A DNA stretch of 64,000 bases from a virus: IMG/VR virus record IMGVR_UViG_3300027759_000067, positions 1 through 64,000 of that record. One strand, 5' to 3'. Below are positions 44,171 through 51,298 of the stretch, piece by piece. Position 1 is the stretch's first letter; every line of letters starts with the position of its first letter. Under the pieces are notes generated by a model. That model was not told the DNA's origin. It was given only the letters and a program-made list of their open reading frames with translations, and made no database searches. A program made the position numbers and the translations under genes.

Positions 44171-44863
44171 ATGGCGATACTTGACTTTAATCTGGGGTTT
44201 GAAACTCACTCTACACTTAACCCACGTTTGTGGCGCAATAACGAACTGGACAAAGATGTGGAGTCGGCACTGATTAAAATAGCCCAAGACTTTAAAAAGT
44301 TTATAGATGTACCATTTGATGTAGTGGATGTGCGTATAACGGGCGGACAAGTATCATACTTCTATACTGAACATAGTGATTTGGATCTGCATCTAATAGC
44401 GGATTTCTCTAGTGTTCGATGCGATAGAGAAGCTGCTGAACTATTTGACGCTAAACGTTTACTCTATAAAGAGAAATACTCTATTACAGTCAAGGGTATT
44501 CCTGTGGAACTATACGTGGAAGATTTGGATCACCCTGCTGTTAGTGCTGCTTATAGCATACAAACTAGATCTTGGATTACACAACCAAAAAAAGATCTTG
44601 GCCCTTTTGACATCGACGAAATTGAAAGACTAAGCAATGTATGGGGCGAAATAATTCAGCATAGTTTGAGGCTGAAAAACATTAAAACTGCTAGAAAAAC
44701 CTTGGATTTATTACGCAAATTCCGCCATTTAGGCCTCAAAATACACGGAGAATATTCCACGGCTAATCTAGTATATAAGACACTGAGAAACAGCGATCTT
44801 ATTAAGAAACTACAGAATTTTATAGACACTGAACACGAGAACAATCTGAGCGTAACTGGCTAG
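44171..44863 (+). CDS. Nucleotidyltransferase-fold protein
   Basis: A 230-residue protein. The strand-turn motif VRITGGQVSYFYTEHSDLDLHLIADF near residues 56-81 has the acidic pair (DLDLH) of the polymerase-beta-like nucleotidyltransferase fold, and VELYVEDLDH adds a third acidic site. The GG replaces the usual GS. The C-terminal half is helical. Such enzymes transfer a nucleotide to RNA, protein or small molecules; target unknown. Late-promoter control is odd for an enzyme and hints at a packaged or late-acting factor. Confidence 0.55.
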   Translation: MAILDFNLGFETHSTLNPRLWRNNELDKDVESALIKIAQDFKKFIDVPFDVVDVRITGGQVSYFYTEHSDLDLHLIADFSSVRCDREAAELFDAKRLLYKEKYSITVKGIPVELYVEDLDHPAVSAAYSIQTRSWITQPKKDLGPFDIDEIERLSNVWGEIIQHSLRLKNIKTARKTLDLLRKFRHLGLKIHGEYSTANLVYKTLRNSDLIKKLQNFIDTEHENNLSVTG

Positions 44864-44894
44864 CGCGAGACCTTTCCCCGCGCAGCGCCAGCGC

Positions 44895-44916
44895 AAAAAA
44901 AAAGATTTTCTAATCT
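44895..44916 (-). terminator. Rho-independent terminator (minus strand)
   Basis: Read leftward: stem AGATT/AATCT with an AGAA loop, followed by nine T. It lies just after the sugar-transferase-like gene. The stem is short and A+T-rich, so strength is doubtful. Confidence 0.6.
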
Positions 44917-44933
44917 ATTATACTAGCACTTTA

Positions 44934-45629
44934 TTACCAAACCCACATAGGATAGTTAGAATCTATATAACCTAGATCATACTCACTATACCATCTACCA
45001 CTTCCTCCAGCTAGACCGGATAACTTGGATCGCGGTCCATGGGTTAACCCTACTCGATCTACTAATAATTCATAACAACAATGCTCTACTGCTTTTACCC
45101 TGTCGTCAGCTTCTAATAATTTGGGTACTAGACTATTAACAGCAAACTCTAGACTAGAATAGAAGAATCTTGTATCTACGTATGTGGTGTTGAAACCTAC
45201 TCGATCATCATAATGCTGCCAGAAACACGAAGACTTACCCTGCATATATCTGCTAATTTCAGCAAAATTCCTGCAATAGACTTTACCTGTACACTTGTAA
45301 AAACTAGACTCGGAATTTAATAATACGCTATTATTCAAAGCATATTCTAATAGTCGCGCTTCTCCATAACCTTTTCCACGCTGTTGAACTAATTCCGTGT
45401 TTTGCTGATAACTAAGTTGCTCAACTTCTATATCAAAATTGGCAAACTCTTCAGGAGAGAATAATACACTGTCTGTGGCATCTACTATGACTACTTTTTT
45501 GATACCACTTAATATCCAAAATCCTAGAGCTGATCGCGCTGCTAATCGCCTGCTAGCACTATCTACTAATTGTAGATGCGGTACTCCACTAGGAGGCCTG
45601 TTGGCTGTGGTTATTAATACCACACTCAT
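44934..45629 (-). CDS. Putative nucleotide-sugar-transferase-like protein
   Basis: A 231-residue protein. VVIVDATDSVLF near residue 46, then QQRGKGYGEARLLEYALNNS and SSFYKCTGKVYCRNF recall phage and bacterial sugar-transferase-like proteins, which share a KGYGE...K.TGK pattern. The GT-A metal motif is not certain. It is the last gene of a minus-strand trio with a nucleotidase and an acetyltransferase-like gene, and is followed by a terminator. Confidence 0.4.
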   Translation of the reverse strand: MSVVLITTANRPPSGVPHLQLVDSASRRLAARSALGFWILSGIKKVVIVDATDSVLFSPEEFANFDIEVEQLSYQQNTELVQQRGKGYGEARLLEYALNNSVLLNSESSFYKCTGKVYCRNFAEISRYMQGKSSCFWQHYDDRVGFNTTYVDTRFFYSSLEFAVNSLVPKLLEADDRVKAVEHCCYELLVDRVGLTHGPRSKLSGLAGGSGRWYSEYDLGYIDSNYPMWVW

Positions 45630-45632
45630 GGT

Positions 45633-46190
45633 TTATAAAGTCTCAACTATGAGTCTACGTAGATCTAAACTATGCGCTATATTCTCTACCCTAGACTCAT
45701 AATCCGCAGCTAACTCTAAGATCACACTATCTAAACTACGATCAACTTTGAAACTTAGACCACCGGCACGAGACCAATCTCGGCAGTTATCTAATCGATC
45801 ATCTACTAATATATCACCGGGATTACAATGTAGATGCTTGTCTACACTATAGGGCCCAAAATGTACCGCTATATCTGTGAAATGTAATTTGGCCCACTCG
45901 GCTTTATCATGAAATGCCCAGGGTAGATCATTATTGTGCGGTATTGCCGTTAGAAACATTAATTCCCAACCTAGTTGATCTCTATACTGACGGGCTATGT
46001 TGACTAACTCTGTGGCACGGGGCATTACGGGTAAATGTAAGAATAGATGCGGGTTATTACGCAATCTATGCCAATCTGCATCTGGATACATCTCTCCAGG
46101 TGCTGCTTCTTTACCTAATATACGTAGAGAATTGGCTCTCCAATCTGCTACTACTCCATCCATGTCTAAATATATCTTTGGTTTATTCAT
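45633..46190 (-). CDS. HAD-type 5'(3')-deoxyribonucleotidase
   Basis: A 185-residue protein: HAD motif I YLDMDGVVADW near residue 7, MFLTAIPHNNDLPW (motif II Thr) and motif IV ILVDDRLDNCRDW near residue 138. This set is typical of NT5C-type nucleotidases, which dephosphorylate deoxynucleoside monophosphates to balance pools. It overlaps the upstream gene by 8 bp. Confidence 0.8.
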   Translation of the reverse strand: MNKPKIYLDMDGVVADWRANSLRILGKEAAPGEMYPDADWHRLRNNPHLFLHLPVMPRATELVNIARQYRDQLGWELMFLTAIPHNNDLPWAFHDKAEWAKLHFTDIAVHFGPYSVDKHLHCNPGDILVDDRLDNCRDWSRAGGLSFKVDRSLDSVILELAADYESRVENIAHSLDLRRLIVETL

Positions 46191-46620
46191 AACTGTAGTT
46201 TACACTGTCTTCATTGATGTTTAACACTTGAGCACCATTACGCAAGTGAAATACCCGGGCCATTTCAGTGGGTGGACTTAGTGTAACATACTTCTTTATA
46301 CTAGGTCTACTACTTTGAATATGCGACCTTGCTGCAACAATTAACTTTCTCCCTGCTCCGGGTACATAACTCCATATGGTGTAGAATACTGCTACTACTG
46401 GCTCATAGGATGCATACTCTAATAACTCTTCTCGACTACGCGGTACACTGTCTCTATACAATACACATACTACAGCACTGGGCTTACCATACTCATCTTG
46501 CGCTACTATGATTTCACTCGATTCACTGACTCGAAACTCTATACCAATTTCTGGACGTACTGGATCATCTTTGATTAATTGTACAAGTGGATCTAACGGT
46601 GAACTTATGATGTGTAGCAT
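46183..46620 (-). CDS. GNAT-like protein of unknown substrate
   Basis: A 145-residue protein: FRVSESSEIIVAQDEYGKPSAVVCVLY, VAVFYTIWSYVPGAGRKLIVAARSHI and RPSIKKYVTLSPPTEMARVFHLRNGA. The strand order and the PGAGRKLI segment resemble the acetyl-CoA loop of GNAT acetyltransferases, though the Q/RxxGxG/A signature is imperfect. It is first in a minus-strand operon; AAGGT precedes the ATG. Confidence 0.5.
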   Translation of the reverse strand: MLHIISSPLDPLVQLIKDDPVRPEIGIEFRVSESSEIIVAQDEYGKPSAVVCVLYRDSVPRSREELLEYASYEPVVAVFYTIWSYVPGAGRKLIVAARSHIQSSRPSIKKYVTLSPPTEMARVFHLRNGAQVLNINEDSVNYSYE

Positions 46621-46701
46621 GGCGATACCTTAATAATACACGTACTTATCTATTCTATTCAAATTATACGAGTTTAATGACTATAAACAGTAAGTAACAT
46701 T

Positions 46702-46920
46702 ATGAACAACTTATTCCTAAAATTAACCAACGCTAATCCAGTGAACAGAAGCATGCCACTGGCTATACGCAAAGACCTTGTGCTTACTGTACACTCTAAT
46801 ATGGCTGTACGTGAGGATTCTAGTATAGAAATGGTAACCTACGTTTTTGGACCTCCACACGGTACTTGGGAAGTACTGGAAACCTACGAATACGTAATGG
46901 ATCAACTTACACAAGAATAA
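46702..46920 (+). CDS. Small conserved hypothetical
   Basis: A 72-residue protein, MNNLFLKLTNANPVNRSMPLAIRKDLVLTVHSN, with an acidic end. Similar short proteins are frequent in T4-like phages; function unknown. Its stop overlaps the next ATG (TAATG). Confidence 0.5.
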   Translation: MNNLFLKLTNANPVNRSMPLAIRKDLVLTVHSNMAVREDSSIEMVTYVFGPPHGTWEVLETYEYVMDQLTQE

Positions 46921-47141
46921 TGTATTTGGTGTTTCCATCAAGTACTGACTACGGTATAGAACTGTTGATACTACGTAGACATCTACTCTTTTGGAGCGAG
47001 CAAAATAATATTCCACATACTTGTACTGTGGAGAATTCAGAGTTTAGAGTGAGATTACCCAAGCAACAACATTATACCCAATTTGTACTACAGTGGCAGG
47101 GCCCAGAATTCTATATAGTACCAAAAAAAATTGCTGCGTAA
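46920..47141 (+). CDS. Small conserved hypothetical
   Basis: A 73-residue protein from the ATG at 46920 (MYLVFPSSTDYGIELL), chosen because it overlaps the upstream stop by one base. No motif recognised. Confidence 0.45.
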   Translation: MYLVFPSSTDYGIELLILRRHLLFWSEQNNIPHTCTVENSEFRVRLPKQQHYTQFVLQWQGPEFYIVPKKIAA

Positions 47142-47342
47142 AATTTTAACAACCCAGAAAATCTTTACACTAGAGCAAATTTTTGCCGCGTATTTAAAAG
47201 CACTTCTGTTATTAATCTCCCCAGGCCGTTCTAATCTAACTCAACTTTTTTAATGGTGAATTTTGGTGAGAACTTTTTGCAAGCGGGCTTGCTAGCTTGC
47301 TAGGGCAGGGACCATTGCTGCTCCCCACACCCCTCACTCCCC
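47142..47342. other. Gap at the boundary between late/middle and early regions
   Basis: About 200 bp without a gene. It contains a short palindromic cluster (GCAAGCGGGCTTGC and TAGCTTGCTAG, 47279-47303), which could be the 3' end signal of the leftward early operon. No T tract follows on either strand, so it is not a classical terminator. Confidence 0.4.
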
Positions 47343-47627
47343 TCAGTGTTCCCTGATCCCCTCAAAGTCTAAAACCGACTCAATGCTGGGATCTGGAAGG
47401 ATTTCTTCACCGTAGAGATCGAACCCCTCAGCTTCCAAGATGTCGCAGGCCTCCTGGAACAGTTGGATGACCATACGGGTACGCTGGGCCTGTAGTGTGT
47501 CCTTCTTACGCTGCCGACCGCTGCCCACCTTGTAGACTAGTGCGTAGTGTTCAGCGCAGTAGCTACGGCCCTCTAGTGCAGGATGTGTACAGCGTGGCCC
47601 TGTGCCTATGTATGTGCATGTAGTCAT
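47343..47627 (-). CDS. Small Cys/His zinc-binding-like early protein
   Basis: A 94-residue protein. The N-terminus CTYIGTGPRCTHPALEGRSYCAEHY has four Cys/His pairs likely to hold zinc. The rest is acidic. It is the last gene of a three-gene early operon, sharing one base with the upstream stop (TAATG). Confidence 0.55.
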   Translation of the reverse strand: MTTCTYIGTGPRCTHPALEGRSYCAEHYALVYKVGSGRQRKKDTLQAQRTRMVIQLFQEACDILEAEGFDLYGEEILPDPSIESVLDFEGIREH

Positions 47628-47875
47628 TAGTCTTCCTGCCTTACTTTGACGACCAGTTCGATCATGTCCTTGCGTTGTTCTTCAGTCATGTCCACCCACA
47701 TCTCCATAGCGGTTGACACTCCAGTCTCCACACCGTCCTGATAGTGTAGGAAGTTGCTGGTCCAGAGTAGGGCAATGATAGCCCAGAACTCCCAGGTGTC
47801 TACATTATGACCCATGGCATACAGGGCGATGCCCAGTGTTACCGCTATGGCTATGCGTTGTAGGTTCTCGTTCAT
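47627..47875 (-). CDS. Small membrane protein
   Basis: An 82-residue protein from the ATG at 47875 (MNENLQRIAIAVTLGIALY), overlapping the AAA+ gene stop as TAATG; a TTG at 47890 is less likely. Two hydrophobic segments (residues about 6-23 and 31-43) and an acidic C-terminal tail (MTEEQRKDMIELV). Inner membrane location is likely; function unknown. Confidence 0.55.
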   Translation of the reverse strand: MNENLQRIAIAVTLGIALYAMGHNVDTWEFWAIIALLWTSNFLHYQDGVETGVSTAMEMWVDMTEEQRKDMIELVVKVRQED

Positions 47876-48744
47876 TATCGTTTCATACAAGTGGTCTTCA
47901 CCATTGCGGTCCAGTTGTTAGGGAAGCCCTTCTTTAGATCAGCGATCTTCAATACCATACGCAGGCTGAGCTCACGAAGCTTGTCCTGGTTCTGTTCTAC
48001 GAACTCAATGAGCTCGTCCTCTACACAGGCATCAAAGTCGTAGCGTTCCAGCATCTGGCCTTGTTTAACTACCTGTTTGATTCTAAGGATCTTCTCACGT
48101 GCGGTATCCATTTGGAGATCAATGTAGTGGCAGCGGCTTTCCAGGGCATCCAAGTGATCTCTGAGCTTCTTGCTACGTACATGTTCAAACTTGATGTTGG
48201 TGATAAAGATAGCGGCACCCTTGAACTCAAAGCGATCCGGTATGCCTTCTGATCTAAGTATGCGGCTGTCTGTGTTCCAGCTGATGTAGCGGCGGCTACC
48301 ACTGTCCAATGCACCCTTAAGGATGTTCAGGCTAAGGTCTTCCATAAGGATACTATCGCAGTCGTCGAAGACCACAACGTTACCTTCAGCGGAGAACTCG
48401 TAGAGTTTGCTGTAGAGTCCGATGGAGCTCATGGCACCCTTGACCACTTCGAACTTGGGCTTCTTCTCTGCCAAGATGTTGAACAGCTCGGACTTGAGCA
48501 GGACTTTCTCTACTCCGAAGCTTTTGCCAACACCGGGTGGGCCACTGACAATCATAGCACGGATCTGTCCGTCTTTGACTGCCTTGGTCATTTGATCCAG
48601 GATTTCGAAGCGTTCACCCAGACGTTGGTAGATCTCGTCGTCTGTTTCTCTGGCCACAGCGTCTTGGGTACGTTTGATTGCTGCTTCGTCAAACTCTAGT
48701 ACGGTAGCGCCCTTGCTGGGTTTTTGTGCTGCTCTTGTTGCCAT
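47875..48744 (-). CDS. AAA+ ATPase, early
   Basis: A 289-residue protein from the ATG at 48744 (MATRAAQKPSKG); the longer frame to 48930 runs through the promoter and is not used. Walker A VSGPPGVGKSFGVEKVL near residue 69, Walker B NVVVFDDCDSILM near 125, sensor 1 AIFITNIKF near 180, and a helical lid at the end. It is a single-domain AAA+ ATPase. Possible roles are loading or remodelling host or phage complexes; the target is unknown. It is the first gene of an operon with a membrane protein and a zinc protein. Confidence 0.75.
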   Translation of the reverse strand: MATRAAQKPSKGATVLEFDEAAIKRTQDAVARETDDEIYQRLGERFEILDQMTKAVKDGQIRAMIVSGPPGVGKSFGVEKVLLKSELFNILAEKKPKFEVVKGAMSSIGLYSKLYEFSAEGNVVVFDDCDSILMEDLSLNILKGALDSGSRRYISWNTDSRILRSEGIPDRFEFKGAAIFITNIKFEHVRSKKLRDHLDALESRCHYIDLQMDTAREKILRIKQVVKQGQMLERYDFDACVEDELIEFVEQNQDKLRELSLRMVLKIADLKKGFPNNWTAMVKTTCMKR

Positions 48745-48771
48745 AGTGTTCCTTGGTGTGTTTAAAAGTGT

Positions 48772-48800
48772 ATTATAACAGGGACCTAAGTCCCTGTCAA
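48772..48800 (-). promoter_or_regulatory. Early sigma70 promoter (AAA+ operon)
   Basis: TTGACA, 17-bp spacer GGGACTTAGGTCCCTGT, TATAAT, read leftward. With the flanking CA the spacer forms the palindrome CAGGGACTTAGGTCCCTG. Confidence 0.9.
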
Positions 48801-48803
48801 TGT

Positions 48804-49130
48804 TCAGTCTGCCCGACCGCCTGCGTAGGCTGTGACACCCAGTCGTTCTTTCAGGATCCGAGCGGCAGCTGAGGCACCCGCTTCTTTCACTGACATGCTC
48901 TGGGTACCGTGGCCACTTGGGTTCCACCATTGGAGACCGCCACCGTAGGCTTTGCTGAAGCCTGCTTTAATCAATGCGCGGCCCAGTTTGGTTGAGCCTT
49001 TCTCGTAGACGTTAACCCAAGCAAAGCCGCAGTACCAGTCCTCACCGTGTTGGGTGATGTGGTCTTGTGCGGCTTGGGCAGCGGCTTGTTGGGCTTCTGC
49101 TACAGCGGCGTTGACGATTGCTTGTTCCAT
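48804..49130 (-). CDS. Conserved early protein, Ala-rich
   Basis: A 108-residue protein: an Ala/Gln-rich N-terminal helix (VAEAQQAAAQAAQDH), then DWYCGFAWVNVYEKGSTKLGRALIKAGFSKAYGGGLQWWNPSG. This conserved aromatic/glycine core recurs in unrelated phages as a protein of unknown role. It has its own early promoter and the leader ACACACTAAGGAGC. Confidence 0.6.
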   Translation of the reverse strand: MEQAIVNAAVAEAQQAAAQAAQDHITQHGEDWYCGFAWVNVYEKGSTKLGRALIKAGFSKAYGGGLQWWNPSGHGTQSMSVKEAGASAAARILKERLGVTAYAGGRAD

Positions 49131-49157
49131 TTAGTGCTCCTTAGTGTGTAAGTAAGT

Positions 49158-49186
49158 ATTATAACAGGGAGTTGCCTCCCTGTCAA
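49158..49186 (-). promoter_or_regulatory. Early sigma70 promoter
   Basis: TTGACA, spacer GGGAGGCAACTCCCTGT (palindromic GGGAG/CTCCC), TATAAT. The same 29 bp occur at 56770-56798. Confidence 0.92.
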
Positions 49187-49190
49187 CCTT

Positions 49191-49454
49191 TTAGTTGTTG
49201 TTTATTGTGTACAATGCATTATCTAAATATTCTGAGATAATTTGCTTTTTGTAAGTGTTAACAATAGTTTCTTGTAGTGTTTCGCAAGCGCACAATAAGT
49301 TAGTGTCGCTGTCGTCTTCTTCTAGCACATAATTAATAACTTGCAGCATTGTTTTACCCGTACGCACTGCTTCGGCAAATACAATTGCTTCGCAATTGTT
49401 AACGTTGTTATTTACAGCGTGGAATCCGTTTGCAGTTTGTGTTACTTGTAACAT
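49191..49454 (-). CDS. Small early protein in an A+T-rich block
   Basis: An 87-residue protein rich in Asn (NNNVNN, ending TINNN). AAAGGAA precedes the ATG. No motif. It belongs to a run of four small genes (49191-50339) with lower G+C than the rest of the early region. Confidence 0.5.
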   Translation of the reverse strand: MLQVTQTANGFHAVNNNVNNCEAIVFAEAVRTGKTMLQVINYVLEEDDSDTNLLCACETLQETIVNTYKKQIISEYLDNALYTINNN

Positions 49455-49482
49455 AGTGTTTCCTTTTAGTGTTTAAGTGTGT

Positions 49483-49511
49483 ATTATAACGCTAAAGGGC
49501 TCCGCTGTCAA
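49483..49511 (-). promoter_or_regulatory. Early sigma70 promoter
   Basis: TTGACA, spacer GCGGAGCCCTTTAGCGT, TATAAT. Confidence 0.9.
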
Positions 49512-49543
49512 CCTGTGTTGCAAAGCCCTTTCACTTTACTCTA

Positions 49544-49822
49544 CTATTTGTTATAACTTGCGTTAATGCGTAAGTATGTACGCCCCCCGCTCCTAAAACC
49601 CATGCAGCCTGTGTAATTGCTTGTTGTTGCTTTAACTCTGTTAGTAAAGCCCACAAGTGTAAACAAGTCTTGTATCTCTTTTACTAATGCGTGTTTATCC
49701 GCATAGTTAATGTCCCATGTTAGCAAGCGTGTATTATTAACACCTTTGTCTGTGTATTTTGCACTGTCCCCTACAATATTGTTTACAATATTGCGTATTG
49801 CTTGCGTATCCGCTAGTTGCAT
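49544..49822 (-). CDS. Small early protein in an A+T-rich block
   Basis: A 92-residue mixed alpha/beta protein (NNIVGDSAKYTDKGVNNTRLLTWDINYADKHAL, TSNYTGCMGFRSGGRTYLRIN). AAAGGAGC lies before the ATG. Function unknown. Confidence 0.55.
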   Translation of the reverse strand: MQLADTQAIRNIVNNIVGDSAKYTDKGVNNTRLLTWDINYADKHALVKEIQDLFTLVGFTNRVKATTSNYTGCMGFRSGGRTYLRINASYNK

Positions 49823-49850
49823 AAAAAGCTCCTTTAGTGTTTAAGTGTGT

Positions 49851-49879
49851 ATTATAGCAGTTTAGTCTGCTGTTGTCAA
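49851..49879 (-). promoter_or_regulatory. Early sigma70 promoter
   Basis: TTGACA, spacer ACAGCAGACTAAACTGC (AGCAG/CTGCT palindrome, its last T being the first base of the -10 box), TATAAT. Confidence 0.9.
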
Positions 49880-50038
49880 GTCTTTTTGTGTAAAGTTAAA
49901 CAGCTCGTTGTAACAAGCAACCAGCTGCTCGTCTGTCATTTTGTAGCAAGCACTATTAGTGTCGTATTCCATTTTAATATTATACAACATTTCCCAACGT
50001 GTTAGTCCGTTGCTTAATTTACGTTTTGTAAAATACAT
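49862..50038 (-). CDS. Small early protein
   Basis: A 58-residue protein from the ATG at 50038 (MYFTKRKLSNGLTRWEMLYNI), chosen because AAGGAG lies 7 nt upstream; the frame is open to 50074. Its start region lies just after the upstream gene. No motif. Confidence 0.5.
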   Translation of the reverse strand: MYFTKRKLSNGLTRWEMLYNIKMEYDTNSACYKMTDEQLVACYNELFNFTQKDLTTAD

Positions 50039-50048
50039 ATAGTTCTCC

Positions 50049-50339
50049 TTATTTGCAGCAATATTTGTTAGCACTAATTAGTGCGTTATCTTCTATGTAC
50101 AATAGCACACTAATGTAAAATTCGCGTACTAATGTATCTTGCATAATAATTGCGTTATGCAATGCTAGTACATTTTTGTCTGTGTTAAACTGCACTAGTG
50201 CGTTAACGTTATATGCCACGTCCTCTGCAAACATAGTGTCTATGTCCTCTTCGTTAGCAAATACGTTAATATATTCCTCTGTTGTTTTAAGTAATAGCAC
50301 GTTAATTTGTGCAATGTGTTTTGCTGTTAGTTTTTGCAT
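50049..50339 (-). CDS. Small early protein in an A+T-rich block
   Basis: A 96-residue helical, acidic protein (EEYINVFANEEDIDTMFAEDVAYNVNALVQF) ending NKYCCK. AAAAGGAA precedes the ATG. Function unknown. Confidence 0.55.
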   Translation of the reverse strand: MQKLTAKHIAQINVLLLKTTEEYINVFANEEDIDTMFAEDVAYNVNALVQFNTDKNVLALHNAIIMQDTLVREFYISVLLYIEDNALISANKYCCK

Positions 50340-50364
50340 ATAGTTCCTTTTTGTTTATGTGTGT

Positions 50365-50393
50365 ATTATAACGCAGAATAGCACACTTGTCAA
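50365..50393 (-). promoter_or_regulatory. Early sigma70 promoter
   Basis: TTGACA, spacer AGTGTGCTATTCTGCGT, TATAAT. A hairpin-forming repeat (AATAACC/GGTTATT, 50403-50430) lies on its upstream side at the end of the next gene. Confidence 0.88.
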
Positions 50394-50425
50394 GTGTGCT
50401 GTTAATAACCCTGCTAGCGGTAAGG

Positions 50426-50596
50426 TTATTTCTTGGTGGCTGGGGCCTGCTGTATCTGAACGCAGGTGCCTTTGAATTGCTGTTTCTGTAGGTCCTGAAG
50501 AGCCGCCTGGCATATGGCCTGCTCCTGGAACTGCCCTATGTAGGTCACGCTGGGTGCTGTGGTTCCTATGCCAATGAGTGCTATTGCCCAGAACAT
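50426..50596 (-). CDS. 56-residue exported- or membrane-type micro-protein
   Basis: A short gene: MFWAIALIGIGTTAPSVTYIG, then QFQEQAICQAALQDLQKQQFKGTCVQIQQAPATKK and stop. The hydrophobic N-terminus could be a signal anchor; two Cys in the remainder might form a disulfide outside the cytoplasm. GGAGG lies 8 nt before the ATG, 1 nt after the upstream stop. Function unknown. Confidence 0.5.
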   Translation of the reverse strand: MFWAIALIGIGTTAPSVTYIGQFQEQAICQAALQDLQKQQFKGTCVQIQQAPATKK

Positions 50597-50597
50597 A

Positions 50598-50816
50598 TCA
50601 CGCCTCCTTCTTGGTTAGGGTGGACTTGAACAGCAGGGCGAACAGGAACTGGAGTCCCCAGGCCTGTAGCCAACCTATCTCTCGTGTGCCCTCTACAGCA
50701 GGTACAAGGCATTGGTTCCACAGTTCCATCACCGGCCAAGCCAGTAGGAAGGATAGGAACAGTAGGGTAGCGATACTGGCTACGATTGCACCTAATGCTA
50801 CGATTGCGTCTTTCAT
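50598..50816 (-). CDS. Small membrane protein
   Basis: A 72-residue protein with one long hydrophobic stretch (IVALGAIVASIATLLFLSFLLAW) and a second weaker one (WLQAWGLQFLFALLF), ending in Lys (KSTLTKKEA). AAGAGG precedes the ATG. Probably an inner-membrane host-takeover protein. Confidence 0.6.
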   Translation of the reverse strand: MKDAIVALGAIVASIATLLFLSFLLAWPVMELWNQCLVPAVEGTREIGWLQAWGLQFLFALLFKSTLTKKEA

Positions 50817-50825
50817 AACAACCTC

Positions 50826-50927
50826 TTACAAAAATGTGTACACAATAGCAATCCCTATAAAGTACAGGAAAAGTGATCCTACTGCTACAATAGCGGCAAA
50901 CTCGAGTGTTTCTTTTAACAGTTGCAT
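50826..50927 (-). CDS. 33-residue single-span membrane peptide
   Basis: A short gene: MQLLKETLEFAAIVAVGSLF followed by LYFIGIAIVYTFL. Nearly all of it after residue 9 is hydrophobic. TAGGAGATAG precedes the ATG and a consensus promoter lies just upstream. It heads an operon with the next two genes. Function unknown. Confidence 0.55.
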   Translation of the reverse strand: MQLLKETLEFAAIVAVGSLFLYFIGIAIVYTFL

Positions 50928-50946
50928 TTCTATCTCCTAAAATTGT

Positions 50947-50975
50947 ATTATAGCATCAAATGCGGAATTGGTCAA
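50947..50975 (-). promoter_or_regulatory. Early sigma70 promoter
   Basis: TTGACC, spacer AATTCCGCATTTGATGC, TATAAT; the extended -10 TGC is present. Confidence 0.88.
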
Positions 50976-51174
50976 GCACTTCTTTAGCCTCGTCTACAGT
51001 GGTGATCTCATCAACGAATGCTGCCAGCATCATTTGGATCAGTGTACGGCACTCGAGTCGTTCTGGCCGGGGCAAGGTAGCGATGAATGCCTCCACTGCC
51101 GCGTATTCCTCAAGACCCCACATAATGTCGCACAGGGCCTTCTGTTTAGCGTTGAGTCCAGTGATAGTGATCAT
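50956..51174 (-). CDS. Conserved small early protein
   Basis: A 72-residue protein from the ATG at 51174 (MITITGLNAKQKALCDIMWGL), which overlaps the upstream micro-gene stop (TAATG). GGAG precedes it; the TTG at 51186 is rejected. The acidic helical C-terminus (DEITTVDEAKEVLDQF) recurs in many phage small proteins of unknown role. Confidence 0.6.
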   Translation of the reverse strand: MITITGLNAKQKALCDIMWGLEEYAAVEAFIATLPRPERLECRTLIQMMLAAFVDEITTVDEAKEVLDQFRI

Positions 51175-51263
51175 TACATTCTCCAAAAGTAGATTACAAA
51201 GGGTCCGCCGATTAGGGCTGCGACTGCGGTAGCTTGTGCTAGGTCGATTAGTGCTTGTTTCAT
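51174..51263 (-). CDS. 29-residue membrane micro-peptide, possibly leaderless
   Basis: MKQALIDLAQATAVAALIGG then PFVIYFWRM and stop. The ATG is 6 nt after the TATAAT box, about where transcription should start, so no ribosome site is possible. The stop is fused to the next gene's start (TAATG), arguing that it is really translated. Confidence 0.5.
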   Translation of the reverse strand: MKQALIDLAQATAVAALIGGPFVIYFWRM

Positions 51264-51269
51264 GTATGT

Positions 51270-51298
51270 ATTATAGCCGAGAACTTGGGTCTCGTCAA
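51270..51298 (-). promoter_or_regulatory. Early sigma70 promoter
   Basis: TTGACG, spacer AGACCCAAGTTCTCGGC, TATAAT. CGAGA and TTCTCG form an imperfect palindrome. Confidence 0.88.

Noticed and set aside
46676-46700. TATAAA as a host-type promoter for the gene at 46702
   Set aside because: No acceptable -35 box at 16-18 bp and no late box; not supported.
48745-48930. N-terminal extension of the AAA+ protein up to 48930
   Set aside because: It would be encoded across the consensus early promoter and inside the neighbouring gene; the ATG at 48744 follows the promoter normally.
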